A DNA stretch of 64,000 bases from assembly GCA_937975915.1 (NCBI GenBank), contig CALJTY010000015.1, positions 16,036-80,035 on the forward strand. Direction: 5' to 3'. The DNA is from an uncultured Acidimicrobiaceae bacterium (GTDB lineage: Bacteria; Actinomycetota; Acidimicrobiia; Acidimicrobiales; RAAP-2). Under the pieces are notes generated by a model. The model was not told the origin of the DNA, did no database searches, and worked only from the letters and a program-made list of their open reading frames with translations. Both the position numbers and the translations under genes were made by a program. Below are positions 1-7,931 of this stretch, piece by piece; position 1 is the first letter of the stretch; every line of letters begins with the position of its first letter.

Positions 1-1
1 A

Positions 2-832
2 AACTCATCAATCCAGAAACAAAACAATTTTGATTCTGGATTGTCGTTTCTTCTACAAAATGGTTCGGGCTTAAGTCGTCCGGTTTTTGCGGCTCGACTG
101 GAACAACTTGCCCTGGAGCTTCCGAAGTGGGAGACAGACGTTCAGTTGCTTAAGAGTCCAACATTGGCCCATCACATCAATACTGAGTTCGTATCAATAA
201 CTGAAGCAAGAATCGACATTCTGACTTCCGTCATTCGATCTGTTAGCAATGACCTGCAGTTACCTGGAATCACGTTGAGCAAAACAACAAGTTCGAACAC
301 TTCGCTTACCTCACTCAAACAAAGATGGGACCACGTCCGATTCGGACTCAAAAAAGAACCGGGACGAGCTCAACTCTTATCTTTTACAAATCTTGTTGGC
401 TCATTGCACCACATGGGCACTCTTTCTTCATTACGGTCTTCTCCAACACTGCGAGTAACCAGAGGGATTGGTGTCGCGGCAGTTTCTGTTCGCCCATCGC
501 CACTTCCCGCGTCTCGAGGTGTATTACTTCTTGCCCCTGTGACACGAGTGAGTCTTGGTGTTTCAGTTATGAACGCAAGTTATGTTGACCAACCTGTGAC
601 GCTGTCAATCACATTCCAGCCATCTAACGGAAAAGGTGTTTTCCAATCGCAGACGCTGAAGGCAATAATTGGGCCAAATCACGCGTACGGTTTTCTGCCA
701 AAATCCCTAAAAACTAAGGCAGGACAACGAGCAACGTTAACGATCTCCGTGGACGGAGCACCGGGTGCCGCAGGTATGACAAGGACCAAGGTCTACACAG
801 TCATAATGTCACCTTCTGGAAATAATTCTTAG
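2..832 (+). CDS. Unrecognised protein, 5' end outside window
   Basis: The reading frame is open from base 2 to the stop at 832, so the true start probably lies upstream of the window; a TTG at 41 is a possible internal start. I do not recognise the family. The N-terminal half looks helical and polar. The C-terminal ~100 residues (from about base 530) alternate hydrophobic and polar residues, with phrases such as VSLGVSVMNASYVDQPVTL and ATLTISVDGAPG. This suggests an immunoglobulin-like beta-sandwich of the kind found on actinobacterial cell-surface or membrane-anchored proteins. No cysteine or catalytic motif stands out. It is separated from gltA by about 60 bp, so it is probably a separate transcription unit. 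The frame is certain; function is unknown. Confidence 0.6.
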   Translation, partial: NSSIQKQNNFDSGLSFLLQNGSGLSRPVFAARLEQLALELPKWETDVQLLKSPTLAHHINTEFVSITEARIDILTSVIRSVSNDLQLPGITLSKTTSSNTSLTSLKQRWDHVRFGLKKEPGRAQLLSFTNLVGSLHHMGTLSSLRSSPTLRVTRGIGVAAVSVRPSPLPASRGVLLLAPVTRVSLGVSVMNASYVDQPVTLSITFQPSNGKGVFQSQTLKAIIGPNHAYGFLPKSLKTKAGQRATLTISVDGAPGAAGMTRTKVYTVIMSPSGNNS

Positions 833-891
833 AATTTTTGACTAAAAATTCGCCTACGATAGAGGTGTACCCAAACACGAATTGAGGCATT

Positions 892-2163
892 GTGAAGCAG
901 TCGATAACCGTTACCGATAACCGGACTGGCGACTCTTTAGAAATTCCAATCGAAAATGGTGGCGTCTCTGCGAAGGAGATCATCAAAGCCGCTCCTGGCG
1001 TATGGGTATACGACCCAGCCTTCATGGCAACTGCAGCTGCAGAGTCTTCCATTACATACCTTGATGGAGAAGCGGGAATTCTTAGGTATCGCGGCTATCC
1101 CATTGAGCAACTTGCGGAACACTCCACATACCTTGAGGTTGCGTATCTTCTGATGCACGGAGAGCTTCCAAACGCAGAGCAGTCTGCTGCATGGAGCAAA
1201 GAAGTCACGCATCACACCTTCATTCATGAAAACGTTCGCAAGCGCTTCCTAGAAGGATTCAACTACGACGCTCACCCAATGGGAATGCTCGTTTCTGCTG
1301 TCGCGGCACTATCTACGTATTACAAGGACTCAAAAGTTCTTGACGAACAAGAAACACTTAATCGACAAATTGTTCGACTTATTGCAAAGATGCCAACACT
1401 CGCCGCTGCAGCACACCGATTCTCTGTAGGAATGCCGTTCGTATATCCAGACAACAGCTTGGGTTACACCGAAAACTTCCTTTCGATGATGTGGAAGATC
1501 GCAGAGCCACGCTTCGAGCCAGACCCAGTTCTTGCAAAGGCTCTTGACGTTCTATTTATCTTGCACGCCGACCACGAACAAAATGCTGGAACAACAGCCA
1601 TGCGTGTTGCTGGATCAGCTCATGCAGACCCGTACGTTTCAACTGCCGCCGCTGCCGCAACACTGTATGGACCGCGTCATGGTGGAGCTAACGAAGCAGT
1701 GCTCAAGATGTTGAATCAAATTGGCAGCAGCGAAAACATTCCTGCGTACATTGAAACTGTGAAGCAAGGAAAGGCCGTGCTCCAAGGTTTTGGTCACCGT
1801 GTTTACAAGAACTTCGACCCACGCGCAACAATCATCAAGAAGACCGCAGATGACGTGTTCAAGGTAACTGGCAAGAACCCGCTACTTGACATTGCACTCA
1901 AGCTTGAAGAAATTGCGTTGAAGGATGATTACTTCATCTCACGTCGTCTCTATCCAAACGTTGACTTCTACTCAGGAATCATCTACCAGGCAATGGGCTT
2001 TCCACCAGAAATGTTCACGGTGTTGTTCGCAATTCCTCGCACATCGGGATGGCTCGCTCACTACCAAGAATTGCTCGACCAGGACGTAAAAATTTCACGC
2101 CCTCGTCAGCTCTACATTGGTGAAGAAGTTCGAAACTACGTTCCTATGAAGGATCGTAAGTAG
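892..2163 (+). CDS. gltA: Citrate synthase
   Basis: This enzyme condenses acetyl-CoA with oxaloacetate to form citrate, the entry step of the TCA cycle in the cytosol. The 423-residue product has the hexameric type II citrate synthase length. The catalytic triad is visible: His263 in RHGGANE, His302 in GFGHRVYK and Asp358 in NVDFYSG. The N-terminal segment KQSITVTDNRTG followed by EIPIENG matches the small beta domain of type II enzymes. The start is GTG at 892. A possible -10 box TACGAT (855-860) gives a leader of about 25 nt, without a clear -35. The gene stands alone and faces the minus-strand DinB-like gene, whose stop is 2 bp away. Confidence 0.96.
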   Translation: MKQSITVTDNRTGDSLEIPIENGGVSAKEIIKAAPGVWVYDPAFMATAAAESSITYLDGEAGILRYRGYPIEQLAEHSTYLEVAYLLMHGELPNAEQSAAWSKEVTHHTFIHENVRKRFLEGFNYDAHPMGMLVSAVAALSTYYKDSKVLDEQETLNRQIVRLIAKMPTLAAAAHRFSVGMPFVYPDNSLGYTENFLSMMWKIAEPRFEPDPVLAKALDVLFILHADHEQNAGTTAMRVAGSAHADPYVSTAAAAATLYGPRHGGANEAVLKMLNQIGSSENIPAYIETVKQGKAVLQGFGHRVYKNFDPRATIIKKTADDVFKVTGKNPLLDIALKLEEIALKDDYFISRRLYPNVDFYSGIIYQAMGFPPEMFTVLFAIPRTSGWLAHYQELLDQDVKISRPRQLYIGEEVRNYVPMKDRK

Positions 2164-2165
2164 CC

Positions 2166-2636
2166 CTAAGCGTTAATTGCTTCGAGCAACTGCTGCGTGT
2201 GTTCACGTGGATGGCGAGTGTAGATATCTAACCAGTCACCTACTGAGTAACGACCACTTTCAGAATGCATCCCATGCTTTTCTAGGTCAGCTTCATTCAG
2301 TAAATGGAGAATGTTTGCTGAAGATTCGCGAACTGACCTGAACACGTTTAATGAGTGTTCTGGTGCAAGCGTTTGATATCCAAGTTCAGGGCACTTTGCC
2401 CACGCCGCTTCGTCGTATCCCTGAATTATTGAACCAGAAGGCTCTGCCAGTAGCCGACGAAGTCTCGCGTAGGACTGTGTTTCAGAGTCAGCTACATGAT
2501 GGATTACTTGTCGCGCTGTCCAGCCGCCTTCAACATGAGAATCAATTTTTGTCATGTCCATGTCAGCGATCGCATCGAGAAATACTTTTGTTGATGCTTC
2601 GTACTCTGCGATACGTTCGCTTAACTTCATCGTCAA
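2166..2636 (-). CDS. DinB/YfiT-like putative metal-dependent protein
   Basis: A 156-residue four-helix-bundle protein of the DinB/YfiT superfamily. The family hallmark histidines are present: HHVADSE near residues 45-51 and HPREHTQQL near 141-149, positions that in relatives bind a divalent metal. Members include bacillithiol- or mycothiol-dependent S-transferases and damage-inducible proteins, but the substrate cannot be read from sequence. The start could be the first ATG (2636) or the ATG two codons later. It lies 6 bp downstream of tesB on the same strand and is probably co-transcribed with it. No Shine-Dalgarno motif is obvious, so translational coupling to tesB is plausible. Family call is good; function is open. 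Confidence 0.75.
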   Translation of the reverse strand: MTMKLSERIAEYEASTKVFLDAIADMDMTKIDSHVEGGWTARQVIHHVADSETQSYARLRRLLAEPSGSIIQGYDEAAWAKCPELGYQTLAPEHSLNVFRSVRESSANILHLLNEADLEKHGMHSESGRYSVGDWLDIYTRHPREHTQQLLEAINA

Positions 2637-2642
2637 ACTTTA

Positions 2643-3503
2643 CTACTTAATGAGCTTTGGTTCAATGACTCGAGTGAGTCCTTCTTGAACCATTGAGACA
2701 CAAAGTTCTCCTGCTTGGTTAAAGAGGAAACCACGAGCAAGTCCACGAGCACCATGTGCAATTGGCGAGTCTGTGTCGTAAAGAAGCCATTGGTCTGCAC
2801 GAACGTCACGGTGGAACCACATGCAGTGGTCGAGACTCGCTCCCATAAATTCACCTGTGTCCCATCGAATTGAGTGTGGGGCCAGAATTGTGTCGAACAA
2901 ACTCATGTCACTTGCGTAGGTAACAACACAAGCGTGAAGCAGCGGATCATCAGGCAACGTTCCATCAGCTTTGATCCAAATTTGCTTCACTGGCTCTTTG
3001 CTTCTGTTCGCATGCCAAGGAAGTTCACCAACGAAGCGCTGATCAATTGGGTGCTTACGCTTGAACCACTCGTCAATTGCGCCCTTCTCATCTTTCACTC
3101 GCTCAAACAAGGGAAGAATGGATTCTGGATCTGGTGCAGAGGGCATTGCAATTTGGTGCTCGAGACTCACTTCTTCATTGTGGAAACTCGCTTGCATGTT
3201 GTAAATAGCTTTTCCGTGCTGGATTGCAACTACACGTCTAGTAGCGAAACTCTTTCCATCACGAATACGGTCAACCTCGTAAAGGATTGGCGCGGTTGGA
3301 TCACCAGAGCGAAGGAAGTACGAGTGCAGAGAGTGAACTTTTACATTCTCAACCGTGCGCCCTGCAGCCATTAGAGCTTGCGCAGCAACTTGACCACCGA
3401 ATGTGCGTTGGCGCTCTTCTTTGGGATGAACCCCGCGAAAGATGTTCACTTCAATATCTTCCAGGTCAAGAAGGTCCACAAGAAATTCTAAAGATTCAGA
3501 CAT
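2643..3503 (-). CDS. tesB: Acyl-CoA thioesterase II
   Basis: TesB hydrolyses medium- and long-chain acyl-CoA to free fatty acid and CoA in the cytosol. The 286-residue product has the double hotdog layout. The N-terminal half contains the RTFGGQVAAQAL signature (residues 33-44). The C-terminal half carries the family active-site residues: Asp199 in YASDMSLFD, Ser223 in GASLDHCMWFHR (Thr in E. coli) and Gln273 in VSMVQEGL. The ATG at 3503 was chosen because the reading frame upstream of it is not conserved in style and family members begin just before this ESLEFLVDLLDLE segment. A dinB-like gene follows after 6 bp and is probably co-transcribed. Confidence 0.92.
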   Translation of the reverse strand: MSESLEFLVDLLDLEDIEVNIFRGVHPKEERQRTFGGQVAAQALMAAGRTVENVKVHSLHSYFLRSGDPTAPILYEVDRIRDGKSFATRRVVAIQHGKAIYNMQASFHNEEVSLEHQIAMPSAPDPESILPLFERVKDEKGAIDEWFKRKHPIDQRFVGELPWHANRSKEPVKQIWIKADGTLPDDPLLHACVVTYASDMSLFDTILAPHSIRWDTGEFMGASLDHCMWFHRDVRADQWLLYDTDSPIAHGARGLARGFLFNQAGELCVSMVQEGLTRVIEPKLIK

Positions 3504-3586
3504 GTATCTATTCTGGCACTTCAGCGCACCTACTTTGTCTGCATCAAGAAATACCAGCACTTAGGGCCAGCCAAGTGATGGCGAAG

Positions 3587-3592
3587 TAGAGT
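3587..3592 (+). promoter_or_regulatory. Putative -10 box of leaderless gtrA transcript
   Basis: TAGAGT fits the actinobacterial TANNNT -10 consensus and ends 7 nt before the gtrA ATG, so transcription would begin at or next to the start codon. No Shine-Dalgarno sequence is visible before this ATG, which agrees with leaderless translation. Confidence 0.5.
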
Positions 3593-3599
3593 CGTTGCT

Positions 3600-4109
3600 A
3601 TGCCTAAGAACATTCGCGAAGTTATCGCGTGGTCGAAAACACACGACGGAAAGAAAATTATTCGTTTTGGGCTTAGTTCTGTCATCACCACTTCTGTTTC
3701 GTTCCTTGGGATTGTTATTTCGTACGGATTCCACTTCATTCATGGGGTGCTTGGCGCCACATTGTTTGGAAACCTCGTCGCGGTCATTCCTGGCTATTAC
3801 CTCAGTCGCTCATGGGCTTGGGGCAAAAAAGGCAAGAGCCACATTCGAAAAGAAGTACTTCCGTATCTCTCAATCTCGGGAATGGGAATTTCATTCTCAT
3901 TGATTGGTGCTTCTTTCGTGAAGCATCTCGTGCACACTCACAACTGGCACCACTTGTTCAATACGTTCTTGATCGCAGGCGTTAACTTGCTTAGCTTCGG
4001 AGTGTTTTGGGTTCTCAAGATTTTGCTCTTCAACAAAATCTTTCACACGAACAAGCTCCGTGATATTGAAGAACACCTCAGCGATGAGGAAAAGGCAATA
4101 CGTCTTTAG
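3600..4109 (+). CDS. GtrA-family membrane protein
   Basis: A 169-residue protein with four predicted membrane helices, roughly residues 22-46, 52-70, 88-108 and 120-142. The GtrA signature is present: a polar start KIIRFGLSS entering helix 1, and NLVAVIPGYYLSRSWAW after helix 2. GtrA proteins are thought to help flip or present polyprenyl-phosphate-linked sugars for cell-envelope glycosylation, and fit here near a polyprenol-phosphomannose-dependent mannosyltransferase (4835-6448), though they are not in one operon. The last 4 bp overlap the convergent yajQ. The C-terminal tail is charged and cytosolic. The ATG at 3600 follows a -10 box by 7 nt. Confidence 0.8.
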   Translation: MPKNIREVIAWSKTHDGKKIIRFGLSSVITTSVSFLGIVISYGFHFIHGVLGATLFGNLVAVIPGYYLSRSWAWGKKGKSHIRKEVLPYLSISGMGISFSLIGASFVKHLVHTHNWHHLFNTFLIAGVNLLSFGVFWVLKILLFNKIFHTNKLRDIEEHLSDEEKAIRL

Positions 4110-4594
4110 TCGCGAAAGTTAGTGAACTGAAGTGGAACTTCCATGTCCGCTTCTTTGAACTTCGCCATTGCTGCTTGAAGGTCGTCGCGTTGCTTTCCAG
4201 TAACTCGCACTTGATCACCTTGGATTGAAGAACTCAAATTCTTAATTCCGAATTCCTTGACCATCTTGTTGATCTTCTTACCGATTTCTTGTGAGATGCC
4301 AGCTTTAAGAACAACACGCTGGCGAGCTGCTCCTTGACTTGCTTCTTCAATTTTTTGTGGGTCAAGGGTCTTCAGCGAAACCTGACGTTTCACAAGCTTT
4401 TCCTCAAGCAGTTGATAGAGCGCACGAAGTCGGTCTTCAGTCGAGCAAGCAAGCTTGAGTTCTTTTTCAGTGAACTCAATCACAGGATTGGTGTTCTTGA
4501 AGTCGAAGCGAGTCGATGCTTCACGGTTCGCTTGATCCACTGCATTTCGTACTTCTTGCAGGTCAATTTCAGAGACAATGTCAAAACTAGGCAT
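4106..4594 (-). CDS. YajQ-family nucleotide-binding protein
   Basis: A 162-residue protein of the YajQ/UPF0234 family, with two ferredoxin-like domains. Some members bind c-di-GMP or RNA. It shows the family start PSFDIVSEIDLQEVRNAVDQ, the FDFKNT motif near residue 30 and the C-terminal GDQVRVTGKQRDDLQ segment. The frame stays open upstream to 4726, but that extension runs antisense through tRNA-Tyr and is not family-like, so the ATG at 4594 is the start. It overlaps the convergent gtrA by 4 bp. Actinobacteria commonly keep yajQ beside the tRNA-Tyr that precedes the rpmG-secE region, as here. Confidence 0.92.
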   Translation of the reverse strand: MPSFDIVSEIDLQEVRNAVDQANREASTRFDFKNTNPVIEFTEKELKLACSTEDRLRALYQLLEEKLVKRQVSLKTLDPQKIEEASQGAARQRVVLKAGISQEIGKKINKMVKEFGIKNLSSSIQGDQVRVTGKQRDDLQAAMAKFKEADMEVPLQFTNFRD

Positions 4595-4659
4595 GGCTAA
4601 ATGGTAGATGCTGAAGGCCGGTTGGAAGTGAGGGCGCGAGGCGAAGTAGGATTCTCGAC

Positions 4660-4744
4660 GGGTCAGTGCCCGAGTGGCCAATGGGATCTGGCTGTAAACC
4701 AGACGGCTTTGCCTACGGGGGTTCAAATCCCTCCTGGCCCACCA
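4660..4744 (+). tRNA. tRNA-Tyr (GTA)
   Basis: A class II tRNA. The acceptor stem GGGTCAG pairs with CTGGCCC through one G-T wobble. The anticodon stem TCTGG/CCAGA closes the loop CTGTAAA with anticodon GTA. A long variable arm follows, then a T arm with loop TTCAAAT. The discriminator is A at 4741 and CCA is encoded at 4742-4744. Confidence 0.96.
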
Positions 4745-4746
4745 AG

Positions 4747-4776
4747 GGCTAATTCAACATTCATGTTGAATTAGCC
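4747..4776. terminator. Perfect 30-nt palindrome after tRNA-Tyr
   Basis: GGCTAATTCAACAT and ATGTTGAATTAGCC form a perfect 14-bp inverted repeat around a 2-nt centre, starting 2 nt after the encoded CCA. It could fold into a strong hairpin that ends or processes the tRNA transcript. There is no T tract on either side, so intrinsic termination is uncertain and a protein-binding site is an alternative. Confidence 0.55.
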
Positions 4777-4834
4777 ACGTCCGAACTCAGCAAGTTCAGA
4801 GTACGGTTGCACTGTTTAGTGCGAAAGGAATTAC

Positions 4835-6448
4835 GTGGTCCGTCTCAAGTCAATTGCGAGCGCAGTTCGTCGAGTGTACGAACGCTTCGCGCGCCGATTT
4901 GAGCAAGGTGTCGTGGTTCTTGAACATCGCTACACCCCACTTGGCCGTTTTCAGCCAGGTCCATTCGAAGGCTGGTCATTCTTATGGAAGCCCGCACTCA
5001 TTGGCTTTTGTGCAATGACAATGATTCTCGCTGGAGGATCATTCACAAATTCACCATTCAAACTCAACATGGCAAACACATGGTTCTTCGGTGATCCATC
5101 CCAGGGTGCTGTTGGAACGCCAAGTGAAACAAGAATTATGTTCTCCATTGTTCTTGTGTACGGAGGACTCTTCCTGCTGATGCGAGTGTGGTTGCGACTC
5201 GCTGAAGTTATGAAACTTCATCCAGGTGCCTCATTGAAAAAACTTTGGTGGATGTTGTTGTTATGGGCAACACCAATGCTTGTGTCTCCACCAATGTTTT
5301 CGCGAGATGTATTCAGTTACGCAGCACAAGGTGAGATGACCAGTCACCACTTGAGTCCATACATACTGGGACCGTTTTCAATGGGATCGAGTCCTTACGT
5401 AAACCCGGTAGATCCATTGTGGGGTAATGCACCCGCGCCATATGGTCCGTTCTTTCTTTTTATTGACGGCACGATTAACAAGATCACTCGTCACCATCAG
5501 CTTGCAACAGTCGTGGGCCTTCGCTTGCTGGAAGTAATCGCAGTGGTCATGATTGGCATTGGTGCGGCAATGCTCGCAACATCACTGAAGCGTGACCCGG
5601 GTGAAGCATTTGTTTTAAGTGCTCTTAACCCACTCGTCCTTCTAACAATTGTTGGAAGCGCCCATAACGATGGGCTTATGGCTGGATTCCTACTTCTTGG
5701 TGTGGCGTTCGCAGTTCGAAAGAAAATGATGTGGGCGGTAATTCTGTGTGCCTGTGCCACAGCGATAAAGGCGCCAGGCGCGATTGGACTCGCGTTCGTT
5801 GCGTGGACGTGGCTTGGCGAGCAAGCATCAATTCGCGAACGGATCAAGCCAATTTTGAAGAGCGGAATAATTACGGCAGTGGTTTTAGGTTTTTGGACAT
5901 GGTGTGCTGGATTCGGTTTTGGTTGGGTGCAGAATTTATTGTCAAACGGGACCGTGCGTTCGTGGGCAGCTCCAATGACTGCACTCGGAATGGCTACGGG
6001 AAATCTTTTGCATGCAGTTGGTCTAACTGGAATAAGCGTCACGTCAACAATTTCTGTTTGGAGATTTATCGGACTCGTTAGTGCTGTTGCTTTTATGGTG
6101 TGGCTACTACTGCACGGTGAAAAGCGAGGATGGGTTCGTTCACTCGCACTCGTGCTCGTTTTGTTCGTAGAACTCGGACCAGTTGTTCAACCGTGGTATT
6201 TGGTGTGGGGACTTGTGATCATGGCGGCAAGTTACAAAGGACGCGAACACTTCTGGCTTTTGTTTCTCTCCATCACCGGACCATTCATTGGACTCCCCGG
6301 TGGAAGACAACTACTTGCAGACCTTGTGCACAGCAATCCGCTCGTCATCGCAGTTGCGGTGATCTTTGTTGCTGGGATGCTGGTAGTTCCAATGGGACGC
6401 TGGACACAGTGGTCGTGGCCAGAAAAGAAAATTGAACTAGGCGCTTAA
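4835..6448 (+). CDS. MptB-like polyprenol-phosphomannose alpha-1,6-mannosyltransferase
   Basis: A 537-residue integral membrane glycosyltransferase of the GT-C fold, resembling actinobacterial MptA/MptB. These use polyprenyl-phosphate mannose to extend alpha-1,6-mannan chains of lipomannan-type glycolipids on the outer face of the membrane. About a dozen membrane helices can be seen. The acidic loop after helix 2 reads MFSRDVFSYAAQGEMTSHHLSPY (near residues 153-177); its RDV-type Asp is the likely catalytic position. NPVDPLWGNAPAPYGP and GPVVQPWYLVWGL are family-typical. The start is GTG at 4835 with the purine-rich GAAAGGAA upstream. It overlaps the convergent GNAT gene by 4 bp. The exact acceptor cannot be inferred. 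Confidence 0.8.
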   Translation: MVRLKSIASAVRRVYERFARRFEQGVVVLEHRYTPLGRFQPGPFEGWSFLWKPALIGFCAMTMILAGGSFTNSPFKLNMANTWFFGDPSQGAVGTPSETRIMFSIVLVYGGLFLLMRVWLRLAEVMKLHPGASLKKLWWMLLLWATPMLVSPPMFSRDVFSYAAQGEMTSHHLSPYILGPFSMGSSPYVNPVDPLWGNAPAPYGPFFLFIDGTINKITRHHQLATVVGLRLLEVIAVVMIGIGAAMLATSLKRDPGEAFVLSALNPLVLLTIVGSAHNDGLMAGFLLLGVAFAVRKKMMWAVILCACATAIKAPGAIGLAFVAWTWLGEQASIRERIKPILKSGIITAVVLGFWTWCAGFGFGWVQNLLSNGTVRSWAAPMTALGMATGNLLHAVGLTGISVTSTISVWRFIGLVSAVAFMVWLLLHGEKRGWVRSLALVLVLFVELGPVVQPWYLVWGLVIMAASYKGREHFWLLFLSITGPFIGLPGGRQLLADLVHSNPLVIAVAVIFVAGMLVVPMGRWTQWSWPEKKIELGA

Positions 6449-6975
6449 CGTCGTTCGGGCACGATGTATTGATACTCAACAACGTCAAGCCACACACCAT
6501 GCTTGCGACCAACTTCGATTTCAGTACCAACGAGTTTGAATCCACACTTCTCGTGAAGTTTTATTGACCCACTGTTCTCACCAACAATGCGCGCGATCAA
6601 CGTATGGAAGCCAGAATCTTTTGCGCCTTCGATCAAATCTCTGAGAAGTTTCTCGCCGACCCCACGTCCTCGTGCGGCTCTAAGAACGTAAACAGAGTTC
6701 TCAACCGTTGTTAAATAGGCTGGTCGCTCCCTAAAAGGTGAAACTACGGCAAAACCTAGGATTTTCTCCCCACGAGCACCAATTTCACCGAGGTCATCCT
6801 CTTCGTTAATGGCAACAATGCAGGGATGGATGCTCAAGTGAGCTTGGATCCACTCTTCTTGCTCTTGCAAAGTACGAGCCACAAGGTCGAAAGTTACGGT
6901 CGTTTCAACGACTTCGGGGTTGTAGATGTTCATTAACGCCTGGGCATCGGCGAGTTCAACCAAGCGAGTTCTCAT
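6445..6975 (-). CDS. GNAT-family N-acetyltransferase, phosphinothricin-acetyltransferase-like
   Basis: A single-domain GNAT protein of 176 residues. The segments ALMNIYNPEVVETTVTFD near the start, VYVLRAARGRGVGEKLL (acetyl-CoA loop R-x-x-G-x-G) and NSGSIKLHEKCGFKLVG near the C terminus are typical of the phosphinothricin/methionine-sulfoximine acetyltransferase group, which acetylate amino groups of small molecules. The true substrate is unknown. The frame extends upstream to an ATG at 7032, but the internal ATG at 6975 begins the conserved domain and is preceded by TTAGGAG, although the spacing of about 3 nt is short. A stop overlap of 4 bp with the convergent mannosyltransferase gene is seen. 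Confidence 0.8.
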   Translation of the reverse strand: MRTRLVELADAQALMNIYNPEVVETTVTFDLVARTLQEQEEWIQAHLSIHPCIVAINEEDDLGEIGARGEKILGFAVVSPFRERPAYLTTVENSVYVLRAARGRGVGEKLLRDLIEGAKDSGFHTLIARIVGENSGSIKLHEKCGFKLVGTEIEVGRKHGVWLDVVEYQYIVPERR

Positions 6976-7057
6976 GACTCCTAAGGGTACTCCTAGGTCG
7001 GTTGGAAATTTCGGCCTTTTTCGGAGTAACATCTCTTCTCGCGTGTTTTTTAACGTG

Positions 7058-7131
<74 letters not shown>

Positions 7132-7136
7132 CGCCA

Positions 7137-7210
7137 AGCGGCGTAGCTCAGGTGGTTAGAGCACACGGCTCATAATCGTGGTGTCGCGGGTTCGACTCCC
7201 GCCGCCGCTA
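7137..7210 (+). tRNA. tRNA-Met (CAT), elongator type
   Basis: The acceptor stem AGCGGCG pairs perfectly with CGCCGCT and the anticodon loop is CTCATAA with anticodon CAT. The paired first base and the lack of three G-C pairs next to the anticodon argue against an initiator. The context beside tRNA-Thr and rpmG supports elongator Met over tRNA-Ile2. CCA is not encoded. Confidence 0.92.
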
Positions 7211-7264
7211 CTAGGCAGGGCTTCGGTCCAGGCATTACATGCAGTACTTAAAGAGGAGAGAACG

Positions 7265-7429
7265 ATGGCAAAGAACGAAAAGCGCATCCAGGTCACATTG
7301 GCCTGCGAAGAGTGCAAACGCCGTAATTACATAACAATGAAGAACAAGGTCAATGACCGTGAACGCATTGAAATGAACAAATATTGCCAATGGGAGCGCA
7401 AGCACACCGTCCACAAGGAAACTCGCTAA
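7265..7429 (+). CDS. rpmG: 50S ribosomal protein L33 (bL33), incomplete zinc site
   Basis: A 54-residue L33, a small component near the E site of the large subunit. The sequence IQVTLACEECKRRNYITMKNK and the ending HTVHKETR are clear L33 signatures. The first zinc knuckle is intact (Cys14, Cys17). In the second knuckle only Cys41 remains, and the usual fourth Cys is Glu44, in YCQWERKH. This is neither the classical four-Cys form nor the Cys-free form. The ATG at 7265 was chosen because GAGGAG lies 8 nt upstream; the longer frame would run through the tRNA-Met gene. It sits between tRNA-Met and tRNA-Trp. Confidence 0.92.
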   Translation: MAKNEKRIQVTLACEECKRRNYITMKNKVNDRERIEMNKYCQWERKHTVHKETR

Positions 7430-7501
7430 AAAGAGTCCCTCCACAGGGTGTTAAGATTTATCTTCCTTACGGCCTGGCCCAAGCTTTGGGTCTAGTCGCA
7501 A

Positions 7502-7574
7502 AGGGCAGTGGCTCAATTGGTAGAGCATCGGTCTCCAAAACCGAGGGTTGGGGGTTCGAGTCCCTCCTGCCCTG
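7502..7574 (+). tRNA. tRNA-Trp (CCA)
   Basis: The acceptor stem AGGGCAG pairs with CTGCCCT, the anticodon stem TCGGT/ACCGA closes the loop CTCCAAA with anticodon CCA, and the T arm carries TTCGAGT. The discriminator is G and CCA is not encoded. A TAAGAT box at 7452-7457 upstream may be a -10 element, but no matching -35 is seen. Confidence 0.95.
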
Positions 7575-7625
7575 CTCGAAGATTTCTTCGATAGCAGTAA
7601 CAAGTTAAGTAACGAGAGTTGTGAG

Positions 7626-7922
7626 ATGAACCGCGAACAAAAGCGCATGATGCAGCGACAAGGACAGGTAGACGCCGATGGCGCTGCTTCGTCACGCCGC
7701 ACTTCAGTGCAAGATGTTCAGCGTCGTCGTCGTGAGCGCACTAAGCCCGCACAATTCATTCGTGAGATCCGTGAAGAAATGCGCCAAGTCGCATGGCCAA
7801 CGCGTCCAGAACTTATTAACTACACCACGATTGTTTTATTCGTGCTGATTTTTATGGCAACACTTATTTTCGGCCTCGGCTACGGATTCGCAAAATTCGT
7901 CAATTTCCTCTTTACGAAGTAA
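7626..7922 (+). CDS. secE: Preprotein translocase subunit SecE
   Basis: SecE clamps SecY in the membrane and is essential for Sec export. The 98-residue product is the short single-spanning form. It has a charged cytosolic N-terminal arm, the amphipathic signature FIREIREEMRQVAWPTRPEL (residues 44-63), and one membrane helix (about 66-90). A frame extends upstream through tRNA-Trp, but the ATG at 7626, which removes that overlap, is the credible start. The Shine-Dalgarno is weak (GAGAG). nusG follows after 9 bp, as in nearly all bacteria, so the two are co-transcribed. Confidence 0.93.
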   Translation: MNREQKRMMQRQGQVDADGAASSRRTSVQDVQRRRRERTKPAQFIREIREEMRQVAWPTRPELINYTTIVLFVLIFMATLIFGLGYGFAKFVNFLFTK

Positions 7923-7931
7923 GGCACTCAC

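Noticed and set aside
4595..4726. N-terminal extension of yajQ
   Set aside because: It would run antisense through the whole tRNA-Tyr gene, and the family starts at the internal ATG at 4594.
5497..6042. A 181-codon minus-strand frame opposite the mannosyltransferase
   Set aside because: Composition mirrors the coding strand and there is no ribosome-binding site or recognisable domain.
7178..7264. Upstream extension of the rpmG frame
   Set aside because: It lies partly in tRNA-Met and is not L33-like; the ATG at 7265 has a good ribosome-binding site.
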